Made by a program: the position numbers and the translations under genes. Shown here in pieces: positions 52,167-63,840 of a DNA stretch of 64,000 bases. Below the pieces are notes generated by a model that was given only the letters and a program-made list of their open reading frames with translations, did no database searches and was not told the origin of the DNA. The stretch is from Acanthosepion esculentum (Eukaryota > Mollusca > Cephalopoda > Sepiida > Sepiidae): contig OZ038507.1 of the NCBI GenBank assembly GCA_964036315.1, positions 68,279,232 to 68,343,231 of the forward strand, read 5' to 3'. The first letter of the stretch is position 1. Each line of letters begins with the position of its first letter.

Positions 52167-52168
<2 letters not shown>

Positions 52169-53990
52169 GAGGTTAGAGATATAAGGAGAGTAATTATACT
52201 TAAGAGTATATGTACCCATGTCAATAAAAGAATACAAAAAATAATCTGTGTAAGGAGAATCCATGAAAGAATATGGAAAGTAAGAAGTGCCAGTGAATTT
52301 CAAGTGAATAAGGAGAGCATGATAAACCAAAAGTAGTTAGAAAATCGTATAAAGAAGAATAAGAAAACAATAGGAATAAATAAGGGATTTACTCAGTATT
52401 GGTGAGAGTAAAAAGAAAAAGTTTAAAAGAAACAAAGAGGGGCAGTGAAAGTAAAGAAATATAGCGAGAGTTAAGCAATGTCAGAATTTAACTAGTAGAA
52501 AGATTGGTGAGAGAAAGGAGAGTCATGCATAGAAAAGCATAATCCATGTGAGTAAAAAGGAAGGTAGAAATAAGAGATGAGGTGAATAACAATAATTAGG
52601 AAAAACGTGTAAAGGGAGCAGGGAAACGAAGAGTAAGGAGAAAGATGGGAAAACGGAGAGTACAGAGAAGCGAATGAGAAGTAAGGAGAGACGGAGAGGA
52701 ATAGGGAATAAAGAGTAACAAGGTTAATAGAGAGCAAGAATAAACAGAGAGCAAGACATAATAAGAAGAAAGGGAGGGTAAGAGAGAGTAATGCGAATCA
52801 CAGAGTAAAGGAGAGTAAGGAGAAACAAGAATAAAGGAAATAAGGAGAAACGGAGAGCAAGGCAGAATATGGAAAAAGGGAGAGTAAGACTGAGTACGAA
52901 GAAACATTGAGTAAAGGAGAGTAAGGAGAAACGGAGAGCAAATGAAAGTAAAGAGAAAAGAAGAGCAAGAGAGTATGAGGAAGAACTGAAAATAACAAGG
53001 AATGGAGAGCAGGTAAGGAGAAACGGGAAGTAAATGAGAGTAAAGATAAAAGGAGAGCAAAGGAAATAAGGAGAAACGGAGAGCAAAGTGTGTAAAGATA
53101 GAGGGTGGGCAAGGGAGAGTAAGGCGTATCGGAGAACACAGGTGAGTAATTATAAATGGAGAGCAAAGGAGAGTAAGGAGAAACGGAGAACAAAGGGGTG
53201 TAAGGATAAATTGTAAGCAAGGAAGAGTAATGAGAAAAAGGAGAGCAAAATGGAAAAAGTGGGTAAGAGGAAATGGAGAGCAAAGGAGTGTACGGATAAA
53301 CAAAAGGTAAGGGAGAGTAAGGAGAAACGGAGAGCTAAGGAGGGTCAGGATAATCGGAGAGCTAAACTGAGAATAAGGAGAGAGAAAACTGTAAGACAAA
53401 GAAGGAATGAGGATAAAAGGAGAGTCAGTATCATTAGAGTCGAGAAGAGTAGAAGATAAACAAGACGTTTCAGTGATGTAAAACTAAAAAAGAAAAAAGA
53501 AGAAGAAATACACACAGGAGCGGAGAATAGCTGAGTCAATGAAAATGATTCATGGTTAAGAGTAGGGATAAGGTATGGTGCGAGACTCCCAGAGCCACGA
53601 TAATACTGGAACGAAACGTAAGGAAGAGCTAGAATTATTTTCTAATTAAGACGGCTCGGATTACAGACAATCGAAATTACTTTCACTTCAGAGGAGAATG
53701 CGTAAAAAGAAAACGAAAACACGTGTCAAAACGGATGAAATGAAAACAAACAAAAAATGAAGAAAAATGGATAAAAAATAAAATAAAAATATTTTACCTG
53801 TTTTCGTTGATTTCTACACTTAATTGTTTTTTTGTTTTGTTTTGTTTTTAAATTTAACCCCGAAGAATGTTAAATGAAAAAGACGAGGATAAAGAAGAGG
53901 AAGGAATGAAAGAGAAACGAATAAATATAAGCGCGTTTGAAGGAAAAGAACAGAAAAAGAAGACTAGAGGTTGAATAAGTGGAGAATGGG
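52167..53990. repeat. purine-rich tract with ~27-bp minisatellite-like repeats
   Basis: The plus strand is GA-rich. 52490-53410 is built of degenerate GGAGAGTAAGGAGAAACGGA + GAGCAAA units. 53416-53990 is looser, with an AAAATAAAAT stretch. Long frames here (SPYSPLL... on the minus strand) are by-products. Confidence 0.9.
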
Positions 53991-54506
53991 AGTAAAAGAG
54001 AGCGGAAAGAAATTAGACACAAACAGAAGGAGTAAAAAAGAATGAAAAGAGAGAAAATGAGAGAGTGAGAGAGATAGATAACAAGAGTGGGGAGAATCGA
54101 AGAAAATGAGAGAAATAATGTAAGAAAGAGAGTGAGACAGACAGACAGACACAGGGTGCGTGAATGAGAGAAAGCGAGAATGAGAGTGGATAGAAATTAA
54201 ACAGAGTGAGTAAAAGAATTAAAAAGAATGAAAAGAGAGAAAATGAGAGAATGAGAGAGATAGATAACAAGAGTGGAGAGAATCGAAGAAAATGAGAGAA
54301 ATAATGTAAGAGAGAGACAAAAGACAGACAGACAGACAGACAGACACAGAGTGAGTGAATGAGAGAAAGTGAGAAAGAGAGTAGATAGAAATTAAAGAGA
54401 AAGTGTAAAAAAGAATGAAAAGAGAGAAAATGAGAGAGTGAGATAGATAGATAACAAGAGTGGGGAGAATCGAAGAAAATGAGAGAAATAATATACGAAA
54501 GAGAGT

Positions 54507-54554
<48 letters not shown>

Positions 54555-54620
54555 AATAATGTAAGAAAGAGAGTGAGAGAAAGACAGAGTACATGAAAGA
54601 AAGCGAGTGGATAGAAATTA
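53991..54620. repeat. ~186-bp tandem repeat, three-plus units
   Basis: AGAATCGAAGAAAATGAGAG recurs at 54093, 54278 and 54466. Each unit contains GATAGATAACAAGAGTGG, a (CAGA)n run and GATAGAAATTAAA. Confidence 0.92.
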
Positions 54621-55470
54621 AACACCATCACAATGAGTAAAATAATTAAAGAGAATGAAAGAGAGAAAGTAAGAAAAAGAGAAAATAATAGGGCGAGAGA
54701 AATAGAGAACAAGATAGAATAAAAGAGGAGGAGAATAAAAGAGACTGACAGCACAAAATGAGTGAAGGAATGTGAGAAAGAGAGTGAGAGAGATACAGTA
54801 CGTGAATGAGACAAAACGAGAAAGAGAGAAAGAACGAGAATAAGAGATCGAGAAGGCGAGGAAATAAACAAGTGTGATGGATACAGAAAGAGAGAGAATG
54901 TGAAAATGAGACAAAGCGAGAAATAGAGATTGAGAGAAAATGAGAGATATAGAAAAAGGGAAACTGGGAGAGCGTGTGAATGAAGAAAGAAAGAAGAGAG
55001 ATAAAATAAAATAATGTGTGTGTGTGTGTGTGAGAGAGAGAGAAAGACAAAAAATTAGCGAAAGCGTCAATATGATAGAACGAGAGTGTAGAAAAAATAT
55101 AGAAAAACAGGGAATGAGAGAGAGAGAGAGAGAGAGAAAGAAGAAGAAGAAGAAGAAGAAAAAGAAGAAGAAGAGAGTGAATGAGTAAGTGAGAGAGTGC
55201 CCGAGATTGATAGAGAATGGTAGGGATATAGATATGAAGATAATGAGAGAAAGGGAAAATGAGTGAGCGTGTGAAAGAGAATATAGGAAAGGAAAGAATC
55301 TGAAAGTATAATGAAACGAGATAGGGAGAACGAATGCGAGAGGATATGCAAAAGTAATATTAACAAAGGGATGACAAAGAAAGAAAGAAAGAAAGAAAGA
55401 AAGAACGCTAGATACAAAAAAGAAAGAGAGAAAGAAAAAAGAAAGAAAGAAAGAATAACAAAGGCATATT
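54621..55470. repeat. purine-rich low-complexity DNA
   Basis: GAGAAAGA-type sequence with (TG)n at 55015-55032, (GAA)n at 55137-55175 and (GAAA)n at 55378-55460. Confidence 0.92.
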
Positions 55471-55695
55471 GATTTCTTTCTTTCTGTCTATCTATCTAGC
55501 TAGCTAGCTAAATCTGTTGTTATCTATCTACTTTTCTGTCTATCTATCTGTAACTGTCCATATATCAGTCTTTCTTTTTTTCTTCCATTCTCTCTCTCTC
55601 TCTCTCTTTCTCTATCTATCTATTTCATCAGTCTGTTTATATCGTTCTATATATGAGTATTTCTGTCTCTCTTTTCCTATCTATCCCTTTCTATC

Positions 55696-55726
<31 letters not shown>

Positions 55727-55867
55727 CTATTTCAGTCTGTTTATACCTGCCTATATAAATCTCTCTATCAATCTGTATCTGTCTTTTATATCTGTATTTA
55801 TATCAGTCTCATTCTATCTCTCTCTCTCGTTCTCTCTCTCACCCTCACTTTATCTATCTATCCATCC

Positions 55868-55916
<49 letters not shown>

Positions 55917-56040
55917 AGTTTATATATTTCTATATATCACTCTCTGCCTCCACCTATCTATCTATCCATCTATCTATCTATCTATGTATATATATATGTG
56001 TATATATATATATACATACATATGTATATATATATATGTA

Positions 56041-56113
<73 letters not shown>

Positions 56114-56115
56114 AT
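55471..56115. repeat. (ATCT)/(TC)/(TA) microsatellite block
   Basis: Carries TTTCAGTCTGTTTATA (55731), TCAATCTGTATCTGTCTTTT and ATATCAGTCTC, repeated at 62113 and 62799. (TA)n occupies 56040-56112. Confidence 0.95.
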
Positions 56116-56274
56116 TAATTTATATGTGCTATATATAAGTCACTCACTGTCTTTATCTATCCGTATCCGTCTGTTTATATCTGTGTATGTATCAGTCTGT
56201 TTCTCTTCCCCCTTTCTCTCTCTCTGTCTGTTCGTCTCTCTCTATTTATGTATGTCTATATATCAGTTTATCTT

Positions 56275-56316
<42 letters not shown>

Positions 56317-56499
56317 CCTCTCTCTCCAAGTATCAGTCTCTTTGTATCTATCTATATATCGGTCTCTCTCTCTCTCTCTCACTCTTCTTTCTCTCTCTAT
56401 TTCTCTCTATGTATGTATCTATATATCTATCTGTTGACGTTTTTGATCTAAAGAAAGTAACAAAGATCGGCGAGAGCTTTAAAAACCTCACTTAATGGC
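56116..56499. repeat. segment paralogous to 62937-63335, without the MITE
   Basis: Shares AAGTCACTCACTGTCTTTAT, CCGTATCCGTCTGTTTATAT, AAGTATCAG and ATCTATCTGTTGACGTTTT with 62937-63280. The 80-bp mariner MITE of the second copy is absent at about 56421-56426. Confidence 0.88.
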
Positions 56500-57096
56500 A
56501 AATGTAGTCAACATATACAGAGCGTAACAGCAAAATTGTCCAAATGGTGTAATAGTGTTGTCTATTACACAAAATATATACTATCTAGAAGAAGAAAAAA
56601 ACACTAAACCAATTGAGTTCCTTTTTACTAGATTTTCAGATAAAAAGTTGAAACTATTTTCGTAAGAATCGCTGAAAAGCCATCAAAAGTTATTCAACTA
56701 GAAATTAAACAGGTTAAAGTTGTCTTGTGTCAGCTCCACTGCCTTCTCAACTAAGTAATGGTGAGAGGAAAAAGATCATTGAGACCTTCAGTAATGGTGC
56801 CAACATTCATACTCTGGCATCCATCTTCAAAGCCCATTCAAGAATCATGAAGAGAACGGTGAATAAGTTTTAAAAAGGGGGAACTGTATACTAGAAAACT
56901 GTATGAGGCGGTCAAAGAGATCAATTAGAAAAGATTCAACTCAATCCATAAAACATTTGCTATGGGAGAGAGGAGTTTCGCTTATGACAGTCCAAAGAGC
57001 AGTGAAAAAGACTTCAAAATGAAATTGTCCGTGAAATTCAGAAGGAAGGTTAGAGAGGGCGAAGATCATCTTGAATAAGTTGGAAAATGATCCTGG

Positions 57097-57097
<1 letters not shown>
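56500..57097 (+). pseudogene. Tc1-like transposase, N-terminal HTH half
   Basis: From the 5' non-coding part (GTAACAGCAAAATTGTCC) to MVRGKRS-like text at 56759, LRPSVMVPTFILWHPSSKP, MKRTVNKF, then IRKDSTQSIKHLLWERGV-like sequence and RAVKKTSK. Same family and same end point as 11724-12356. Confidence 0.75.

Positions 57098-57168
<71 letters not shown>
57098..57168. repeat. (TA)n array
   Basis: About 70 bp, starting at the codon where the Tc1-like frame stops. Confidence 0.98.
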
Positions 57169-57169
<1 letters not shown>

Positions 57170-57381
57170 TAACTATACTCGAGTCGAAAAACCTTCGAAT
57201 TCTTGATTTAACAATAGCCAAATCAATCCCGAAGTGAAAAAAAGGATTTAAAAAAGAAAGAGCCAGGAACATGAAAGTCTGTCGAAAATAATCGCACAGA
57301 TACAGGTTCAAGGCCCAAAGAAAAAACCCCGATACGAGTAAACAACTAACGAAAGAGCTCGATACAAACGTAGAGCAGACC
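57169..57381. repeat. interspersed repeat shared with 40.5-40.7 kb
   Basis: GGAACATGAAAGTCTGTCG, CAGATACAGGTTCAAGGCCC and AAAGAAAAAACCCCGATACG in the same order as 40540-40640. Confidence 0.65.
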
Positions 57382-57510
57382 TAGTCAAACCTAATGAGCC
57401 AGACAAACCTACCAAGGTTTCACTTAGGCAGATCGTCAGGGTCAGCTGGTCTGATTATCTGCCCAAGTGAAACCTTGGTAGGTTTGTCTGGCTCATTAGG
57501 TGTTTGACTA
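57382..57510. mobile_element. palindrome, ~45-bp arms
   Basis: AGTCAAACCTAATGAGCCAG...CACTTAGGCAGAT and ATCTGCCCAAGTG...CTGGCTCATTAGGTGTTTGACT. Nearly perfect, 23-bp loop. It appears to be an inverted duplication of the right end of the preceding repeat. Confidence 0.88.
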
Positions 57511-58079
57511 TATATATATATATATATATATAATTATTTATTTGAATATTACAACATAAATATGTTATAAAATCACGACAAAAGTAGCCATTTTGTTTCA
57601 ACACTTCTTGTGTCTTGTCAAGTGATAATATAGAATATAGAATAAATGGTTTTAAAAGTTTCAAATTAATCAACGATCCTTAGCTAAGAGTAAACGCTGT
57701 TACATAAGCTAGAGTGGCCAATCAAAAAACAAGTATAGGATGATTCGAAAAATTTGACAACTAAGCAAGGTTATCATAGATATTAAAAGATTTTTAAAAT
57801 TTGAAATTAAAATTAAAAGTAAAAAATTAAAAAATTAAAATTACCTATTTAGAAATCTAAATCAGATCTCTATTAAGTTTTAAATTGTAGAATTACCAAG
57901 GAGAAAAAATATATAAAAATAAAAATAAAAATAAAAGATATATATGCTATTTAATTTATATTTTCATTGAAATTAAGTTGAAAGTTGTATTCGGAATCCC
58001 AGACAAAGATGTATACACTTTAGTTTCGTTTCAACATGTTAGTCGCCTCTCACGTGAAATCATTCGAACAACGGCATGT
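57511..58079. other. (TA)n, one-armed foldback relative, unassigned
   Basis: (TA)n to 57531. 57535-57650 shares AAAATCAC-ACAAAA-TAGCCATTTT with the palindrome at 50866. The rest is A-rich. Confidence 0.5.
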
Positions 58080-58319
58080 TAAGCGCTCAGACGTATTTAG
58101 ATATATACACACACATACAAAAAATCAAACCACACATAGGCAAATGCACTATACTTACACATACACATCGATACACACAGGCACATACATCTACATTCAA
58201 TATGATCTAGACGGTCAGATGTCGAAGCTATTCGTGGCTTAATATGTTATTAAACGAATTTAAACTTGAAAAATAGCTAAACCGGTCAAATATACATAGA
58301 TAAAATTTAAACAAATAAC

Positions 58320-58373
<54 letters not shown>

Positions 58374-58996
58374 AACATACATATATATATATATATATAT
58401 ACACATATATATATATATATATACATTTTTGAAAACATATAGTTTTCGACACATTTACAGACAAAAGTAAATAACCACCTCCACATATAATTGAACACTC
58501 GCACATCCGCATATAAATTAATACATGCACCCGCGTACACACATATAAGCATAATAGGTACGCATATACAGACCTACGTACATAAACATACACATAGATA
58601 AGCACATATAAATATATTGACCCATACGTCGACGCAGAAAAGTAAATAAGGCAAGTGAAGAAATACATATAAAGATGCAACTATATACAAGCACACACAT
58701 ACATACACATCTAGATGTACATACATAAGCACGTATGCATATATGCATATAAACTAAATATATACATAGACATTTACAAATACAAGTGTATACATGAAAA
58801 ATTAAACAAACGTAAATTAAAACGACATGAATATAAAAATGCATATACACATCCGCTAGTCCATATATATATACACACATACATACGCAACTACACATAG
58901 ATATATACACATATATATCTACATACATACATATACATACATACATACACACATACAAACATACATATTCACAAATATATATACGTATATATACAT

Positions 58997-59029
<33 letters not shown>

Positions 59030-59960
59030 CATACACATACACACATACATACACATACATACACATATACGCACACACACATACATATACAAACACATAT
59101 ACATATATACATAAACATATAGACACATGCATAAAAAAGGAAAAAGAAATAAGCATACATAGACCAACTTATATTCTAATAATATTCCAACAACATTATG
59201 ATAAAATATATTAAAAGTTTATCATAATTTAAGAAAAGAACAAGTCTGTAAGCAATTAAAGGTACTTTATCAACAAAAGTAGATTTTAGTTTGTATCTAT
59301 GATACACTCCAAGACACTAAAGCATATATACAAATACACATACAATGACACACAAACATATATATATAAATATCTAATCATATATAAATACCCATATCGA
59401 CACATCCAGATAAACAATACACAAACAGTCGAGCGCAACCATATAAACACCCACACATACATATAAATATACACCCATATACATACACATATACACAAAC
59501 ATATACATATTTAAACATACATATATATACATATATATGCATATATAAACCTACACATACACATAGAAACATACATACTACATATACATACATATATGCA
59601 CACTCACACATACATATACATACATATGCAATATGCATACACATATCTACACACACACAAGTACACATAAATATCTCTATATACCCATACATATACTCAT
59701 ACATTTAGTGGTAGACACTTACCAGAATTTACACCCTTACTCATACACATAAACAGGTTAACCTATGATAGATGCCAATATACACAACCATATACCTTCA
59801 TAAAAAAAAAACAAAAAAAAAACAAAAAAAAACACATATATATACCCCTATATACACATATACATATCCGACAGTAGAAATAACTCTACATAACATACAA
59901 ATATATACATATAAATACAGACTCGTATGATACTTTGTAAGTACCCAGTACACATTCATA
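58080..59960. repeat. 1.9 kb of degenerate CATA/CA/TA repeats
   Basis: ACATACATATAC-type text with (TA)n at 58327-58370 and 58380-58425, no long unique stretch except 59160-59300. Mostly alternating purine-pyrimidine, so prone to Z-DNA or cruciforms. Confidence 0.95.
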
Positions 59961-59994
59961 TCGATAGGGCGACTATCATGCTAAAAAGGTAATG

Positions 59995-60273
59995 TTGACA
60001 TTAAATAACCCATTGAGGTGTTGATATGCCGTAAAACAAACCATACCAAACAGTATTTGTCTATAAACAAAACATAGATTCTGATTATAGTTAAATGTAA
60101 GGAAAACTGAAAAGTTATCATTTTATTTGTAACACTACAACACAATAATCTAGCTACGAGTATCCATGTTGCTTTCTGAAATTTTCAATCTGTCGCAAGT
60201 CATGTCAGCACGTGAAACACTTTCTAATTTTGAAGGTTTTCGGATTTGGGTATGTTGGATAAAGTATACTCAA

Positions 60274-60278
<5 letters not shown>
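59995..60278. repeat. ~284-bp duplication, copy 2
   Basis: Partner of 48263-48546, 11.7 kb apart, differing at scattered single bases. Confidence 0.88.

Positions 60279-60345
<67 letters not shown>
60277..60345. repeat. (TA)n array
   Basis: About 68 bp. Confidence 0.98.
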
Positions 60346-60346
<1 letters not shown>

Positions 60347-60660
60347 AAATTACCCCAAGCAAGGCAATAAAGCCTCTAAGATAACAGGGGTTACAGAAGT
60401 ATTATTGAGGAGCGAGAAGAATAGAATATTAATCAGGAAAACAGTAGATAACGATTGACATTGCATTTGAATTTTTGAAGATCAAACTTGACTGTAAAGC
60501 AAGAGGTTTGGCGCGAAAAAGAAATTGTTAGCATAGAGCTAACGGTTACATCTAGGCAACTCAGTTCTAAATTGATGGGACCTTGTTGTCAATCTAGTAC
60601 TGCGCTTAAATTCATGAAGTCTTCGTACCACAGCGAAGAGCTTATCTGAGCAATTACCAT
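60347..60660 (-). mobile_element. Jockey/CR1-like LINE 3' end, second subfamily
   Basis: Minus strand: DFMNLSAVLD-type text, FSRQTSCF, VKFDLQKFKCNVNRYLLFS, then the 3' end CTTGCTTGGGGTAATTTC. It abuts (TA)n instead of poly-A. Confidence 0.75.
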
Positions 60661-60837
60661 GAATTATTTATAGAAAAAGAACAGTGTAACGTTTAGAAAG
60701 CTTGTCTTGCTAGATCATTTACGACTGAGTAGTGAGTTCGATCTTCACTGAGTGCTTCACACTTTCGGCCTTGTGCCACATCTAAGCTACGCCTCGAAAA
60801 ACACCATAGCGAACAGCTTCTCTGAACAATTACCATG

Positions 60838-61060
60838 AAAGTATCTGTCTATATTTCTGAGATGAGGTATTATGTACACTATTTACATTATTCGGACTCA
60901 TCTTTGTCGCCATATTTATTACAACGTTTCGGCCGTTGTACGCTCCGGCCTTCTTCAGGTGGTTGGAATGTCGATCTGAACCCTTTATTTCGCTCACTGG
61001 GGTAGACTGTTCTAGTTCCACTTCCCATGTCTAATGGATGTCAGTTATCAGTTATTTCCT
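60838..61060 (-). repeat. interspersed repeat R1
   Basis: Minus strand: GTGAGCGAAATAAAGGG, CCACCTGAAGAAGGCC, GGCCGAAACGTTG, TAATAAATATGGCGAC to CTCAGAAATATAGACAG. Confidence 0.8.
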
Positions 61061-61061
61061 G

Positions 61062-61735
61062 TTATTTCCCTTCTTCAAGTTCTCCACCAGGTATTGAACT
61101 CACACTCTTTGGGTTCTGTCTCTGTTGTAATAAATATGGCGACAAAGATGTGGACAATTGTCCGAATAATGTAAATAGTGTACCATGAAAGTATTTATAG
61201 AAAAACCACAGAGAAGCAACTTTATGGAGGAGAGAAAGTGAATGGGACTGAGATGCCAGGATTGGACTAATAATATTGCTGATTCTTCTTTGGATATATA
61301 TATAACAGGAACAGCAGAACATATGTGACAGTAATATTCTAAGCATGGATGAATGGTAGACTTATAGATATGTAAGCTAGATTCCGGAGAGAAAAATTGT
61401 CTAGCACGACACAGTGAGCCAACGTCAACCATGATGATGGAACGCAGAACAGTGTCCATCATATGATTAATTAGGAAGTGTTAAAATTTACAAGCCATCC
61501 TTTGTCCCGGTTAACAACAGACTGTAGGTTATTTTTTTTAGATCCAATGCACATTTGACCATATCAATCTGATGAGACTTGCTATCGAGACGGGAGTACA
61601 TGGTTCTGCCATCAGTATATATACGAAGTGGGGAGCTGATGCCATTATGAAGGTCATTGATAAAAATTAAGAACAAAGTAAGTCAAAGGATAGAGCCCTG
61701 CATTAATACAGAAAATTGGCCTTTATTTTCTATCT
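61062..61735 (-). pseudogene. Jockey/CR1-like LINE RT, C-terminal two-thirds
   Basis: Minus strand: FLIFINDLHNGISSPLRIYT then DGRTMYS (the catalytic YADD box region, mutated), LDSKSHQIDMVKCALDL, HIYKSTIHPCLEYYCHICSA, a degraded IQRRI-like stretch and SPIHFLSSIKLL. Frameshifts throughout. The 5' edge is (GATA)n at 61736, the same point as in 62286-62440. A tRNA-like box B (61090-61101) and R1 text (61130) interrupt the 3' side. Confidence 0.85.
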
Positions 61736-61748
61736 ATCTATCTATCTA

Positions 61749-61816
<68 letters not shown>
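61736..61816. repeat. (ATCT)n-(TA)n
   Basis: ATCT units to 61752, then TA to 61815. Confidence 0.97.
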
Positions 61817-61817
<1 letters not shown>

Positions 61818-62069
61818 TCTGTAGATAAAAATTAATTCTTAGCGCTTTGACCACCTAACCAAAATGGCCGACACTAGCCGTTTCCATAGCAACTAATGTT
61901 CCAAGAGACCGCACTTAAAAACACGCGCTAACCAAAAGATAGCTTATTCCCAAATTCTCGCTTGACGAGGAAGCGTGACCAGACACCTTAACTCAACATA
62001 ATTTCAAAAATTATATTAGGGGTCTCGACTCTCACTTTTGAAATATGAGAACTCTTATGTAGCGAAGGA

Positions 62070-62114
<45 letters not shown>

Positions 62115-62216
62115 CAGTCTGTTTATATGTGTCTATCAATCTGTATCTGTCTTTTGTATCTCTATTCATATCAGTCTCTTTCTGTTTCTCTCTCTCTCTC
62201 GATCTCTCTCCTTCCC

Positions 62217-62251
<35 letters not shown>

Positions 62252-62285
62252 GTGTCAGTCTATTTATAAATGCTTATATATAATT
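62070..62285. repeat. (TA)n and ATCT/TC block
   Basis: (TA)n at 62073-62112, then TTTCAGTCTGTTTATATGTG..., a shortened paralogue of 62799-62945. Confidence 0.93.
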
Positions 62286-62440
62286 TGACCAAATCAATCT
62301 GATGAGACTTGCTATCGAGACAGGAGTAAATGGTTCTGCCATCAGTATATATACCAAGTGTTGCCATTAGGAAGGTTATTGATAAAATTTAAGAACAAAG
62401 TAGGTCAAAGGATAGAGACCTGCATTAATACAGAAAATTG
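62286..62440 (-). mobile_element. LINE fragment, paralogue of 61555-61735
   Basis: Near-identical to the 5' part of 61062-61735 (GACTTGCTATCGAGAC, CAGTATATATAC, AATTGGCCTTTATTTTC), truncated at the 3' side. Confidence 0.88.
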
Positions 62441-62500
62441 GCCTTTATTTTCTATCTATCTATCTATCTATCTATCTATCCATATATATATATGTATATA

Positions 62501-62582
<82 letters not shown>
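62441..62582. repeat. (ATCT)n-(TA)n
   Basis: ATCT to 62480, TATG variants, then TA to 62579. Confidence 0.97.
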
Positions 62583-62763
62583 TAGTGTAACTCGGATATA
62601 AGAGAGTTTTCGGGACCGGAGAAGTATCTTATATCCGGGTTTCTCTTATATCCGGGTTTGGTCTATTATATATACATTAACACAAACTCTAATTTTGGAC
62701 CAGATAAAATATCTCTTATATCCGGGTTTCTCTTATATCCGGGTATCTTATATCTGGGTTACA

Positions 62764-62766
<3 letters not shown>
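62583..62766. mobile_element. CCCGGATATAAG MITE, copy E
   Basis: AGTGTAACTCGGATATAAG to GGGTTACACTG with ATATCCGGGTTTCTCTTAT repeated inside and AAACTCTAATTTTGGACCAG in the centre. (TA)n on both sides. Confidence 0.88.
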
Positions 62767-62801
<35 letters not shown>

Positions 62802-63066
62802 CAGTCTGTTTATATGTGTCTATCAATCTGTATCTGTCTTTTGTATCTCTATTTATATCAGTCTCTTTCTGTTTATCTCGATCTCTCTCTCCTTCACTAC
62901 ATCTATCTATCTATCTATCTCAGTCTATTTATAAATGCCTATATATAAGTCACTCACTGTCTTTATCTATCCGTATCCGTCTGTTTATATCTGTGTATAT
63001 ATCAGTCTGTTTCTCTCTCTCTCTCTCCCTCTCTGCCTGTCTCTCTATTTATGTATGTCTATATAT

Positions 63067-63102
<36 letters not shown>

Positions 63103-63171
63103 GTATCAGCCTCTTTGTATCTATCTATATATAGGTCTTTCTTTCTTTCTTTCTATGTATGTATCAAAATA
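62767..63171. repeat. (TA)n and ATCT/TC block
   Basis: TTTCAGTCTG at 62799, then the text shared with 55731-55830 and 56120-56420. Confidence 0.93.
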
Positions 63172-63251
63172 TTAGGTTGGTGCAAAAATATTGTCGTTTT
63201 TTGACGTTCAAGATCATGTCAAAAAACGCCATTATTTTTGCACCAACCTAA
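63172..63251. mobile_element. 80-bp mariner MITE
   Basis: TTAGGTTGGTGCAAAAATAT to TATTTTTGCACCAACCTAA, flanked by TA (63170-63171 and 63252-63253). The arms are long inverted repeats around TTGACGTTCAAGATCATGTC. Length and ends resemble the human MADE1 element, an established 80-bp mariner derivative, by convergence or shared TIR type. Confidence 0.95.
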
Positions 63252-63585
63252 TATCTATCTGTTGATGTTTTGGGCCAAAAGAAATTAACAAAAATCGGTG
63301 AGAGCTTTTAAAACCGGACATAATGTCAAATGTCGTCAACAGAGTGTAACAGCAAAATTGTTCAAATCGTCTAACAGCATGGCATAATTGTCTTTTACAC
63401 AGAATATATAATATCTAGAAAAAAAAAACCCACTAAACAGAGTTCCTTTTTACCAGATTTTCAGATAAAAAGTTAGCCATCTTGACACTATTGTCGAAAG
63501 AATCACTGAAAAGCCATCTGAGTTATTCAACTAGAAATAGATTTAATAAGAAAGACTGAAGCAGTTCAAAATTCGTTCGCAGCCA
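63252..63585 (+). mobile_element. Tc1-like 5' non-coding fragment
   Basis: GAGTGTAACAGCAAAATTGT, CAGATTTTCAGATAAAAAGT, AATCACTGAAAAGCCATC and TTATTCAACTAGAAAT match 56500-56715. It stops before the HTH coding part. Confidence 0.8.
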
Positions 63586-63589
63586 TCAA

Positions 63590-63840
63590 GGAAAAGAAAA
63601 GGAAAAGAACGGAAAGAAAGAAAGAAAGAAAAAAGAAAGAAAAGAAAGTGAGAACAGTAGATGCAAAGAAAGAAAGAAAGAAAGAAAGAAAAGAAAAGAA
63701 AAGAAAGAAAGAAAGAAAGAAAGAAAAAAGAAAGAAAGAAAAAGAAAGAAAGAAAGAAAGAAAGAAAGAAAAGAAATAAAGAAAGAAAGAAGGGGAAAAC
63801 GAATATATAGATAAAAGAAGAATATGAGAAAGAAATAGAG
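63590..63840. repeat. (GAAA)n purine tract
   Basis: GAAAGAAA with AAAAGAAA variants, 250 bp. Confidence 0.97.

Noticed and set aside
52596..53399. 267-codon minus-strand frame (LLCSPFLLTL-type)
   Set aside because: Produced by the GGAGAGTAAGGAGAAACG minisatellite, whose period preserves frame; no protein features.
55517..56437. 306-codon frame rich in SLSLSIYLS
   Set aside because: Microsatellite translation of (TC)n and (ATCT)n.
61569..61595. CTGATGAGACTTGC as a hammerhead core
   Set aside because: No GAAA follows stem II, and the sequence lies within LINE coding DNA.
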